From assembly GCA_002347705.1 (NCBI GenBank), contig DDWY01000087.1, positions 1 to 37,314 on the forward strand: a stretch of DNA of 37,314 bases. The letters are read 5' to 3'. The position numbers and the translations under genes are program-made. Origin of the DNA: Anaerolineaceae bacterium UBA2274 (GTDB lineage: Bacteria; Chloroflexota; Anaerolineae; Anaerolineales; Anaerolineaceae). The number at the start of each line of letters is the position of its first letter. Position 1 is the stretch's first letter. The notes beneath the pieces were generated by a model that was not told the origin of the DNA, searched no databases, and saw only the letters and a list, made by a program, of their open reading frames with translations. This document shows, in pieces, positions 6,892 to 15,155 of the stretch.

Positions 6892-8277
6892 ATGGAAACG
6901 CTTGAGGACAAATATCAACAGAGTTTAGATTGGATCTATAGCTGGATTGACTTCAGCATGAAGCGGCACGTGGACGACACCCACCGCTTTTTCAAGCTGG
7001 ATCGCATGAACCAGCTGATGGACTTGCTCGGAAATCCGCATGAAAGCTTTCCATCAGTGCACGTGGCTGGCACAAAAGGCAAGGGCTCAACCTGTTCTTT
7101 CATTGCCACAGCCGTGCAGGCAGCTGGTTACAAGGTTGGGCTTTACACCTCTCCGCACCTGGTTGATTTCCGGGAACGCATCATCATCAATGGTCAGTGG
7201 ATCAGCAAGGAAGATCTTGTCTCGCTCACTGATGAACTACGCCCGCTGACTGAAGTCGTTAAGGACGCCACCACCTTCGAGTTAACCACTGCCCTGGCAC
7301 TCTTATACTTCAAGCAGCAGAAGGTCGATCTGGCTGTTCTGGAAGTGGGGCTGGGCGGCAGATTGGACGCGACGAATGTAATCAATCCGATTGTCTCGGT
7401 TATCACGCCTGTTTCCTACGACCACATGGCAGTTCTGGGCGACACCCTGACCGAAATTGCTTATGAAAAAGGCGGGATTATCAAACCCGGTGTACCTGTC
7501 GTCATCTCCCCCCAGGTTGATGAGGCAATGATCGAGCTTGTTCGCCTGGCAACGGAGAGAAAATCCCCTATCACACAGGTAAATAAATCCTTTAGCTACC
7601 ACGAGCTCTCCCATACCCTTAGCGCGCAGAAGATTCAAGTGCTGCGAACAGACAGCCCAACCGCATCCAAACCCGACAGCCTGGCTCGCACTGAGCTCAA
7701 ACTGAGTCTGCCGCTGCTTGGCAGGCATCAGATGGAAAATGCGGTCACCGCGCTGGCTGCCCTGGATGAATTAAAGCGGGCAGGTTTTAGGCTCAACCGT
7801 CGGGCAGTCCAGCGTGGATTCAGGCAGGTCTTCTGGCCAACACGTTTTGAGTTGCTGCGCCGCAAGCCGCCTGTCGTCATCGATTCAGCGCATAATGGCG
7901 ATTCGATGCAGCGGCTTGTTGAAACACTTGACGAATATTTCCCCTCCAAAGAGTTCATCCTGATATTTGGAGCCTCCGCCGATAAAGAATTTGACTCCAT
8001 GCTCAAATTTATTCTTCCCCGCGTTGAGACAGTCGTGGTAACCCAGTCGATTCACCCACGGGCCGCTGACGCAGACGAACTTAAAAATACAATTGAGCCA
8101 TATGGCAAACCCGTGATTGCGTTTCAGCGCATGGAAGAAGCCCTGCCCGAAGCGTTAAGGCTGGCAGGTAAGCAAAAAGGAATTATTGTTACAGGCAGCA
8201 TCTTTATTGCAGCTGCCGCCAGAGTGGTCTGGGCAGAAATGAAAGCCCAGCAACCAAATCAAAAAACACAGGATTAA
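6892..8277 (+). CDS. folC: Folylpolyglutamate synthase / dihydrofolate synthase
   Basis: This enzyme uses ATP to add glutamate to folates, and often to dihydropteroate, in the cytoplasm; it belongs to the Mur ligase superfamily. The ATP loop GTKGKGST (from G60) is followed by the family signature YTSPHLVDFRERI. VGLGGRLDATN and the central S-Y-D-H stretch of Mur-type ligases are present, and HPRAAD-type residues lie near the C-terminus. At 461 aa it is a usual length. The gene has its own promoter and is followed 2 nt later by lon, so the two are probably co-transcribed. Whether it carries both activities cannot be told from the sequence by eye. Confidence 0.95.
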   Translation: METLEDKYQQSLDWIYSWIDFSMKRHVDDTHRFFKLDRMNQLMDLLGNPHESFPSVHVAGTKGKGSTCSFIATAVQAAGYKVGLYTSPHLVDFRERIIINGQWISKEDLVSLTDELRPLTEVVKDATTFELTTALALLYFKQQKVDLAVLEVGLGGRLDATNVINPIVSVITPVSYDHMAVLGDTLTEIAYEKGGIIKPGVPVVISPQVDEAMIELVRLATERKSPITQVNKSFSYHELSHTLSAQKIQVLRTDSPTASKPDSLARTELKLSLPLLGRHQMENAVTALAALDELKRAGFRLNRRAVQRGFRQVFWPTRFELLRRKPPVVIDSAHNGDSMQRLVETLDEYFPSKEFILIFGASADKEFDSMLKFILPRVETVVVTQSIHPRAADADELKNTIEPYGKPVIAFQRMEEALPEALRLAGKQKGIIVTGSIFIAAAARVVWAEMKAQQPNQKTQD

Positions 8278-8279
8278 AC

Positions 8280-10787
8280 ATGCCCCGAGATAATTTTTTG
8301 CAAGACCCTGATTTTTCCAAGCCCTTCAACCCGCCAGACCTGAGCGGATTGGACTCACTCAATTTCATCAAAAACCGCAAGGTGGACAAGCAAGGGCTGA
8401 TTGAGGCTGAAATCATTTTCCGCAACGAAGGAGTAGTCTTGCCTGAATCAATGACCGCTCTACAGATCAGCAAGGATTCACCTGTCCTGGATGTGATTCG
8501 CGAGGCCTCTGATACTTATCAGACGGTCATCATGGCTTTTACCGAAGATGAAAACCTCTACACACCCGAAAACTACTACCCCATCGCGCTGGAATGTGCG
8601 GTCGGAAATCCCATCTTTGCGGACCAGAACACCGTAATTTTCCTCTTCCAGGCGCGCAGGCGTGTAAGGCTGATGAAACTTTGGTTGAACACGGATGATG
8701 TTGTGCAGGGAACGGCTGAAGTTGTTAAGGAAAAGACCAGTCAAGCCAAAGCCACCCTTGCGCTGCACCGCAGTGTGTTAAAGGCGGTTGAGTCCTGGCA
8801 ATACCTGAGCAGCACCTCCTCACCCGACCTTACCAGCCTGATGAGCGAAATCAAGCAATCTGGTGTGCTTGCGGATTCGATTGCCACAACAGTAGACCTG
8901 ACCGATGCACAGCGTTTGGAATTGCTTCAGGAAACCGACGGTCTGGCACGCTTGCGCATGGTGTATGCCATGCTGCTCCAGGAAAACGAGTTGATTGATC
9001 TCGAGAACTCAATCCAGGACCAGGTGCAGAGCGAATTGGACCGGTCTCAAAGGGAAGTCTTCCTGCGAGAGAAGATCACAAAATTCCAAAAGGAACTGAA
9101 TGACGGACACTCAGCTGATCCGGAAATAAGAACTCTTGAAGAAAAGCTTGCTGCCTTAGACCTTCCGGCTGAAGTGCGCGAAGTTGCTGACCGGGAACTG
9201 AGCCGGCTGCAGTCCATGCCCATGTTCTCTCCCGAGACCGGAATGCTTTCCACATATGTGCGCTGGCTCGCAGACCTGCCCTGGACTGAATGTACCCTTG
9301 ATAATCTCGACCTGAAGCGTGCACGCGAAGTTTTGGACCGCAATCATTTTGGCTTAAAACGCGCCAAAGACCGGGTGCTCGAATTCCTGGCTGTGCGCAG
9401 CCTGAAGCCAAAGAGAGAACGCCAGCCAATCCTTTGTTTTGTTGGTCCCCCTGGGACCGGAAAAACCTCGATGGGCAAATCCATTGCCGAAGTGATGGGC
9501 CGCAAGTTTATCCGCCTTTCACTGGGCGGTGTGCATGATGAAGCCGAAATCCGCGGGCACCGCCGAACTTACATTGGCGCTCTGCCTGGCCGTATCCTGC
9601 AGACCATGGCGAAAGCAAAGGTAGTCAATCCGCTCTTCATGCTGGATGAGGTCGATAAACTCAACGCTGATTTCCAGGGCGACCCTGCTGCGGCACTTTT
9701 GGAAGTTCTTGATCCTGAGCAAAACTTCAGTTTTTCCGATCACTATCTGGAGGTCCCTTACGACCTTTCGAAAGTTTTCTTCATCACCACTGCCAACACA
9801 GTCGCAAGCATTCCGCCAGCCTTACTGGATCGCATGGAAGTGATTGAGTTCCCTGGCTACATTGAAGAAGAAAAGCTGACCATCGCCCGCCAGTTCCTGA
9901 TCCCTGAGCAACTCCTGGAAAACGGAATGGATGAGGAGGAGATCACCATTTCTGATGACGCCCTGAGGCTGATCATCAACAGCTACACCTATGAAGCCGG
10001 CGTCAGGAACTTTGAACGCCAAATCGGCAGCGTGCTGCGCAAGCTGGCAATCAAGAAAGCAGAGGGAGAATCCTTTGAACACACCATAGACCCTGAGCTC
10101 GTTCAGAAGCTGCTTGGTCCGGTTGAATTTTTCCCGATGACCGCCGAAGCAAAGGATGAAATTGGGATGGCAACTGCCATTGCCTGGACCGAAAACGGCG
10201 GTGAAATTATGCCAATCGAGGTGCTGGTTATCGGCGGCAAAGGGAACCTGCAGATAACCGGTCAGATTGGCGACATTATGCAGGAATCCGCCCAGGCAGC
10301 CCTTAGCTACCTTAAGTCAAAAGAAGCTTTATTCAACATTCCTGAGGACTTTTTTGAGGATGTGGACATCCACGTGCATGTTCCGGAAGGGTCCATCCCC
10401 AAGGACGGACCCAGCGCGGGCATCACACTGGCCACCGCCCTCACTTCTGCGGTGCTCTGCCTGCCAGTTAAGCATGATGTGGCGATGACAGGTGAGATTA
10501 CTCTGCGAGGGAGAGTGCTGCCGATTGGCGGCGTCCGTGAAAAAGTGCTGGCTGCCAACCGCGCGGGCATAAAAACGGTCCTTTTACCCAGCCGCAACGA
10601 AAAAGATCTGGTGGATGTTCCCCAGCAAGCACTCGATCAGATGAATATCATCTTTGTCGATCACATGGATGAAGTTTTGGCGCAGGCATTTGAGGGTAAA
10701 TTGACCTTCAGCCGTTCGCCAAAACCACGAAGCGCAGGCAAAAAGAAAGGCACACCCAAAAAAGAGGATGTGCCAGCTGATGATTAA
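8280..10787 (+). CDS. lon: ATP-dependent Lon protease
   Basis: Lon is a cytoplasmic AAA+ serine protease that degrades misfolded and regulatory proteins. The AAA+ core shows Walker A GPPGTGKT (389-396) and Walker B MLDEVDK (D456). The protease domain has Ser712 in PKDGPSAG and Lys755 in GGVREKVLAA. The Ser-Lys distance of 43 equals that of E. coli Lon (S679/K722). The N-terminal substrate-binding domain is divergent: the usual LPLRG..VFPG start is replaced by a poorly matching EAEIIFRNEGVVLPES. The C-terminus ends in a Lys-rich tail. At 835 aa it is of normal length. It starts 2 nt after folC and converges on the coiled-coil gene with only 15 nt between them. Confidence 0.97.
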   Translation: MPRDNFLQDPDFSKPFNPPDLSGLDSLNFIKNRKVDKQGLIEAEIIFRNEGVVLPESMTALQISKDSPVLDVIREASDTYQTVIMAFTEDENLYTPENYYPIALECAVGNPIFADQNTVIFLFQARRRVRLMKLWLNTDDVVQGTAEVVKEKTSQAKATLALHRSVLKAVESWQYLSSTSSPDLTSLMSEIKQSGVLADSIATTVDLTDAQRLELLQETDGLARLRMVYAMLLQENELIDLENSIQDQVQSELDRSQREVFLREKITKFQKELNDGHSADPEIRTLEEKLAALDLPAEVREVADRELSRLQSMPMFSPETGMLSTYVRWLADLPWTECTLDNLDLKRAREVLDRNHFGLKRAKDRVLEFLAVRSLKPKRERQPILCFVGPPGTGKTSMGKSIAEVMGRKFIRLSLGGVHDEAEIRGHRRTYIGALPGRILQTMAKAKVVNPLFMLDEVDKLNADFQGDPAAALLEVLDPEQNFSFSDHYLEVPYDLSKVFFITTANTVASIPPALLDRMEVIEFPGYIEEEKLTIARQFLIPEQLLENGMDEEEITISDDALRLIINSYTYEAGVRNFERQIGSVLRKLAIKKAEGESFEHTIDPELVQKLLGPVEFFPMTAEAKDEIGMATAIAWTENGGEIMPIEVLVIGGKGNLQITGQIGDIMQESAQAALSYLKSKEALFNIPEDFFEDVDIHVHVPEGSIPKDGPSAGITLATALTSAVLCLPVKHDVAMTGEITLRGRVLPIGGVREKVLAANRAGIKTVLLPSRNEKDLVDVPQQALDQMNIIFVDHMDEVLAQAFEGKLTFSRSPKPRSAGKKKGTPKKEDVPADD

Positions 10788-10802
10788 TAAATTTTGGGAT
10801 TG

Positions 10803-11258
10803 CTAGCTATCTTCGGATTTGGGCTGCAGGCTTTTAATGCCGTTTTGAACTTGCTGCAGCACATGTTTCAGCTCGCGTTCCAACCCACCAAGGGTTTCAA
10901 CGACATATCTGTCTGCTTCCGCCTGGGTTTGTGCTGATTCGATGCGAGCCTGCTCACTAAGTTCTTCGATTTTGACCTGCGCAGCCTGATAGATTTCAGA
11001 TTTTTCCACCATCTTCTCGCTCTTTTCACGCGCCAGCGCGACGGTACGATTGGCTTCTTCCTGCGCTTGTGCCAGGATGCGGTCTTTTTGAGCGATCACT
11101 TGCTGGGCTTTTTTAATTTCGTCCGGGATGGAAATGCGCATCTGGTCGATGATGTCCATAAAGGAATTTTCATCCACCACAACATTGCGAGAGAGTGGAA
11201 TTGGCTTACTATTGTTGAAAAGTTCTTCGAGGCGATCGACAAGATGTAAGATATCCAT
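10803..11258 (-). CDS. Coiled-coil protein, DivIVA / ATP-synthase-b-like, next to coaD
   Basis: This 151-aa protein has no Cys. A short N-terminal helix (MDILHLVDRLEELF) and a segment ending SFMDIIDQMRISIPDEIKKA are followed by an almost unbroken Ala/Glu/Gln/Lys-rich coiled coil from about residue 45 to 140. Similar coiled-coil proteins, often annotated only as ATPase or DivIVA-like, sit next to coaD in Clostridia as I recall; no ATP-binding motif is visible here. A CGGAGA Shine-Dalgarno supports the ATG at 11258. It follows coaD on the minus strand after a 276-nt gap that contains an inverted repeat. Its function is unknown; a structural or envelope-associated role is a guess. Confidence 0.8.
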   Translation of the reverse strand: MDILHLVDRLEELFNNSKPIPLSRNVVVDENSFMDIIDQMRISIPDEIKKAQQVIAQKDRILAQAQEEANRTVALAREKSEKMVEKSEIYQAAQVKIEELSEQARIESAQTQAEADRYVVETLGGLERELKHVLQQVQNGIKSLQPKSEDS

Positions 11259-11534
11259 TTTTTAATCTCCGTGAAACTCGTTGATTCCCCCTTAGTTTAT
11301 CACTAAACGCAAAATTATTTATTGACCTTATGTACGCAAGCTGGTCCCCAATTTGTGGTGGATTTGGGAGCAAGTATTGCTCACTTTGCTCGTTGGGATT
11401 AGCTTGTCAACCCTTGCCAAAATAATAAACCGGACCTGTAGATACCGTGGTGAATGTCAAGCGGAAAGGGCAATATTTCTTCCATTAACCGGGTCAAAGG
11501 GCTTCCCAGACTTCAACACGGTATCTACAAGAAA
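11259..11534. other. Gap between coaD and the coiled-coil gene
   Basis: There is no gene here. It contains an inverted repeat just after coaD (11437-11529), a small perfect palindrome at 11368-11382 (GAGCAA, 3-nt loop, TTGCTC), and AT-rich sequence upstream of the coiled-coil gene that could hold its promoter, though I find no clean -35/-10 pair. Confidence 0.6.
11437..11529. repeat. 18-bp inverted repeat with 57-nt loop after coaD
   Basis: The arms 11437-11454 and 11512-11529 are inverted complements at 17 of 18 positions (core GTAGATACCGTG / CACGGTATCTAC). The outer arm begins 6 nt beyond the coaD stop codon. There is no U-run, so it is not a typical intrinsic terminator. It could be a small mobile repeat or an mRNA 3' end structure. 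Confidence 0.75.
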
Positions 11535-12053
11535 CTATTCCGATGGATTAGTTTGAGGCGCGGGATCGTAGTCCAGACCCTTAAAGCTCTCTTTGAGCGC
11601 GAGGTTGACAATTGGCGGCACCATACTGCTGACATCCCCACCTAAGGAGGCAATTTCCTTGACGGTTGATGAAGACAAGAAGGTATTTTCTTCAGTTGTG
11701 ATCAAAGCGATTGTGTCAATATCCGCGTCCAGGCGATTGTTTGCCAGAGCCATGCGGAATTCGTATTCAAAGTCGGAAAATACCCGTAAGCCCCTCACAA
11801 TTCCCTTGGCACCAATCTCACACGCAAATTTCACTGTAAGACCGGAGTAGCCCAAAACTGTGATCCTGTCCTCTGACTTGAGCACTTCCCGCACCAGGCT
11901 GATGCGCTTTTCAGGGGAAAAAAACAGATTTTTCAGCGGCTTATCATAGACCGCCACGACTACCTCATCAAACAGGCGTGCGGCGCGCATGGCGATATCC
12001 ACATGACCGTAGTGGATGGGGTCAAAAGTGCCAGGGAACAAGACTTTTGTCAT
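11535..12053 (-). CDS. coaD: Pantetheine-phosphate adenylyltransferase
   Basis: CoaD catalyses the penultimate step of coenzyme A synthesis, transferring AMP from ATP to 4'-phosphopantetheine. The 172-aa protein has the nucleotidyltransferase signature GTFDPIHYGH near the N-terminus. RGLR.FSDFEYEF and the SSSTVKE motif bind substrate and ATP. Both length and motif order are normal. Its ATG overlaps the recG stop codon by one base (TGATG on the minus strand), so translation is probably coupled to recG. An Asn/Pro/Glu tail at the C-terminus is slightly longer than in E. coli. Confidence 0.97.
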   Translation of the reverse strand: MTKVLFPGTFDPIHYGHVDIAMRAARLFDEVVVAVYDKPLKNLFFSPEKRISLVREVLKSEDRITVLGYSGLTVKFACEIGAKGIVRGLRVFSDFEYEFRMALANNRLDADIDTIALITTEENTFLSSSTVKEIASLGGDVSSMVPPIVNLALKESFKGLDYDPAPQTNPSE

Positions 12054-14560
12054 CAGCTCACATCTCCCTCACCATCACTCGATGGCAGTATTTTTCTAAC
12101 AGCCTGTCTCAAAGGCAGGTGTTCCGGTAATTCCAAACTCGGGTCGGCTTCAAGTACTTCCTCCGCGACCTCCCGGGCAAGATGGATCAAGCGCACGTCT
12201 GCCAGCGAAGCCATTTTGAACTCGTTGAAACCCGCCTGACGGGTACCAAGGAAGTCACCAGGACCTCTATCTCGCAAGTCCTGCTCTGCCAGAGCAAAGC
12301 CATCATTGGTCTGGGTCATGATCAGGAGCCGATTATTTTCAGCGGCATCTTCAGTGTCTGGTATCAGGAAACAATAGGAAGGCGCATCACCGCGCCCAAT
12401 TCGACCCCTGAACTGGTGAAGTTGTGCCAGCCCAAAGCGGTTAGCCCCTTCAATGATCATGATCGAGGCGTTGGGAATATCCACCCCAACTTCGACCACC
12501 GAGGTTGAGACCAAAATATCAAAGTCGCCTTTGCGAAAACGCAGCATCACGTCGTCTTTCTCAGCCGCTTTGAGCCTTCCATGCACCAGCCCCACCCGTA
12601 GTTCAGGGAAGACCTCCTTTTGGAGGCGTTCCTGCTCTTCCACAGCGGCCTTGACCTCCTCATTCTCGCCGGCTTCCACCAGCGGGTAGATGATAAAAGC
12701 CTGGTGCCCGAGCTCCACCTCATCCCGGATGCGATCATAAACTCTTTCACGTTCAGTCGGGAAGGCAATGCTGGTCGTAATGGGCAGGCGTCCTTTGGGC
12801 ATTTCGTCCATCACGCTCACATCCAGCCCGCCAAAAACTGTTAGCTGGAGGGAACGCGGGATTGGTGTGGCGGTCATGACCAGCAGGTGGGGATTGTCAC
12901 CCTTGTTGCGCAGGGCAGCCCTTTGGGCAACGCCAAAGCGGTGCTGCTCATCCACAACTGCGATCTGCAGGTTGTGGAATTTGACCGGATCTTCGATTAG
13001 AGCATGCGTGCCAATCAGAAGTTTGATGTAGCCATCTTCCAGTCCTTTGGCAATTTCCTTGCGATCGGATTGGGAGCTATCTCCGGTCAATAAGCGCACT
13101 TGTCCCGGTTCAAGGAATGCTGCCTGCTTTCCACTGCTTTCGGTCAGCAAGCGCAGCGAAGTCTGGTAGTGCTGCTCTGCCAATATGCCGGTGGGTGCCA
13201 TAAAAGCCGCCTGCGCGCCGTGAGAAATGACCATTGCCATTCCCACCAAGGCGACGATAGTCTTGCCAGAGCCGACATCCCCTTGCAGCAGGCGGTTCAT
13301 GGGATGCGCACTCGAGACATCCTTGCGAATCTCATTAATTGTGCGCAACTGGGCACCGGTGAGTTCATATGGAAGTGCGTCAATCCGAGCCTGCAGCCAA
13401 TCATCCGCAACCGGATAGGACTTACCGCTTAATTCGAGCCACTGCCTTTTCTGCTGAATGATCCCAAGCTGCTGAAGGAACAGCTCATCGAAGGCCAACC
13501 GCCTTTGTGCGGCTGCCAGATTTTGCATATCATCTGGGAAGTGCACCTCGTTGAGGGCTTGCTGCAGTCCAATTACCCTGGCACGCTGACGGATCTGTTC
13601 TGTCAGAGTTTCTTCCATGCGGGGCACCCAGTACTTCAGCGTTGAAAAAATCGTCCGCCGCAGCCATTTTTGGGTTACTTTGGCTGTCAGTGGGTAAACC
13701 GGTACAATGCGGTTGGTGTTCAGCTGCTGCCTGTCAAGGGGCTCATACTCCGGGTGCCAGATGACCGGACGCCCCATATAAATGTCTATCTTTCCGGAGA
13801 TGGAAATCATCATATCCTGGCGCAAACTGCGAAGAAGCCACTCCTGGTTGAACCAGAGCAACCTCAGGCTGCCGGTGCTGTCAGTAACAACTGCTTCAAT
13901 CAGGGTACGGCCTTTTCGGGTCGGAATTCTGACAATACTGCTCACACTGGCAACAATCGTAGCCTCTTCGCCAAAACGCAGTTGATTGATGGTTTTCAAC
14001 TTTGAGTAATCATCGTAGCGGCGCGGAAAATGGTAGAGCAGATCACGTATGCTCAAAATGTCGAGCTTGGCAAGGTTCTTTACCTGGTTATCCCCCACAC
14101 CGCGAATCACGCTTACGGATGCGTCCAGACCCATTTGCGGCTGGCTGGGTCTAGCTGATGGCTCAGATTTGCCCGATTTTTTTGCCTGGCTGGTTTGCGC
14201 TGCCTTTTTTGCGGCGGGTGCAGCTGAAGGCTTTGGGGCTGACTGAGTGACAGGTTTCGCGCTTGGCTCGGCACCAGGGGCTGGAGGGAAATTGCCAATC
14301 TCTGTCAATCCCAACCAGGAAGTCAGTTCGATCAGTTCTTTTCTGCGATCCTCCGGGGATTTTTCCTCGTACTTGCGCAAGAGCTGCAAAACCTTTGCAA
14401 TCAGGGGCTCTGATAATCCAGACTCGCGTGCTTCGGCTGGCCAGTTATTTGCAAGCGCGCCGAATCCACCCACCACAGCTGTATTTTGATAGCCTTTGCG
14501 GCGTTCCAGCTTGATGAAATTCGCATACTTTTCTGTGACTTTAGCCATATGAGGATCCAT
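12053..14560 (-). CDS. recG: ATP-dependent DNA helicase RecG with N-terminal extension
   Basis: RecG remodels stalled replication forks and recombination intermediates. The helicase core has GDVGSGKT (K433), DEQH (537-540), MTATPIPRSL and QFRGRIGRGD, preceded by an OB-fold wedge domain (about 200-290). At 835 aa it is about 140 residues longer than E. coli RecG. The extra part is a helical domain (1-100) followed by an Ala/Pro/Lys/Ser-rich linker (about 103-150), then the helix-hairpin-like VIRGVGDNQVKNLAKL. Two starts are possible, ATG 14560 (MDPHMAK) and ATG 14548 (MAKVTEK); neither has a strong Shine-Dalgarno. The gene overlaps coaD by 1 nt. Confidence 0.96.
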   Translation of the reverse strand: MDPHMAKVTEKYANFIKLERRKGYQNTAVVGGFGALANNWPAEARESGLSEPLIAKVLQLLRKYEEKSPEDRRKELIELTSWLGLTEIGNFPPAPGAEPSAKPVTQSAPKPSAAPAAKKAAQTSQAKKSGKSEPSARPSQPQMGLDASVSVIRGVGDNQVKNLAKLDILSIRDLLYHFPRRYDDYSKLKTINQLRFGEEATIVASVSSIVRIPTRKGRTLIEAVVTDSTGSLRLLWFNQEWLLRSLRQDMMISISGKIDIYMGRPVIWHPEYEPLDRQQLNTNRIVPVYPLTAKVTQKWLRRTIFSTLKYWVPRMEETLTEQIRQRARVIGLQQALNEVHFPDDMQNLAAAQRRLAFDELFLQQLGIIQQKRQWLELSGKSYPVADDWLQARIDALPYELTGAQLRTINEIRKDVSSAHPMNRLLQGDVGSGKTIVALVGMAMVISHGAQAAFMAPTGILAEQHYQTSLRLLTESSGKQAAFLEPGQVRLLTGDSSQSDRKEIAKGLEDGYIKLLIGTHALIEDPVKFHNLQIAVVDEQHRFGVAQRAALRNKGDNPHLLVMTATPIPRSLQLTVFGGLDVSVMDEMPKGRLPITTSIAFPTERERVYDRIRDEVELGHQAFIIYPLVEAGENEEVKAAVEEQERLQKEVFPELRVGLVHGRLKAAEKDDVMLRFRKGDFDILVSTSVVEVGVDIPNASIMIIEGANRFGLAQLHQFRGRIGRGDAPSYCFLIPDTEDAAENNRLLIMTQTNDGFALAEQDLRDRGPGDFLGTRQAGFNEFKMASLADVRLIHLAREVAEEVLEADPSLELPEHLPLRQAVRKILPSSDGEGDVS

Positions 14561-15112
14561 TTCAATGGCCTAATCATAATCGATTTACGGAGGTTTTCCC
14601 ACAGATACCAGCGGCTGAATCGCCATAATTGACTCCATTTCCCGTTCTGGAAAACCATCAAAGGCAGTAAACAGTTCTTTTCTACGCGCAATAATATTTT
14701 ATTTTAAAATGCTATAGTTGGTTTGCTCGCTTGAGGATTACAAGGAGTTTTAGAGAAAACAAAACGATCTTTCGACCGTGCTCCAAATCCCACTGAGTTT
14801 CGCTTGTAAGTGTCCTGACCAGCTGCCCATCAGAGGGTCTCTCTGTCATTGCGAACATTCCTTGTGAAGCCATCTAAACGCTATCAAGAACCAGGATGCC
14901 GAAAGTAAGCAGGTCATTTATTCGCACGAAAAAAATATATGGATTAGGCATCATCGGAAATCACCAGTTGTCCCTGAGGTGCAAAGTTTAGATTGCTTCG
15001 TCCCTCGCAATGACAGACATTAAATTCAACGAGGCTCGTCTAAACACAAAGAAGGGAATTCGGTTACTAACATCTGATACTGGCAATCTCTCTATTAGTG
15101 ATCGCTAGGAAT
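14561..15112. other. Repeat-bearing gap between recG and fakA
   Basis: No gene is recognised. The stretch holds upstream sequence of recG, an AT-rich patch (14690-14720), a decayed copy of the fakA terminator region at 14761-14796, and the second MITE-like element (14843-15016). Confidence 0.6.
14843..15016. repeat. MITE-like inverted-repeat element, copy 2
   Basis: The left arm 14843-14879 and right arm 14986-15016 repeat the ends of the element at 71-325. The 31-nt right arm is identical and the left arm differs in a short central patch and one base (GAAGCCATCT for GAAGCAATCT). At 174 bp this copy is shorter than copy 1, and its interior is unrelated by eye. It contains no ORF. Confidence 0.85.
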
Positions 15113-15136
15113 AAAAAAACGGCCTTGCGACCGTTT
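15113..15136 (-). terminator. Intrinsic terminator of the fakA operon
   Basis: Read on the minus strand, an AACGG stem, an 8-nt loop and CCGTT are followed directly by a run of T, about 20 nt after the fakA stop codon. A similar but degenerate sequence occurs at 14761-14796. Confidence 0.75.
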
Positions 15137-15155
15137 CTAAATCTCACTGCAAATC

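Noticed and set aside
11353..11645. Plus-strand ORFs across the coaD downstream gap
   Set aside because: They are built on the inverted repeat and the coaD complement; no coding signature.
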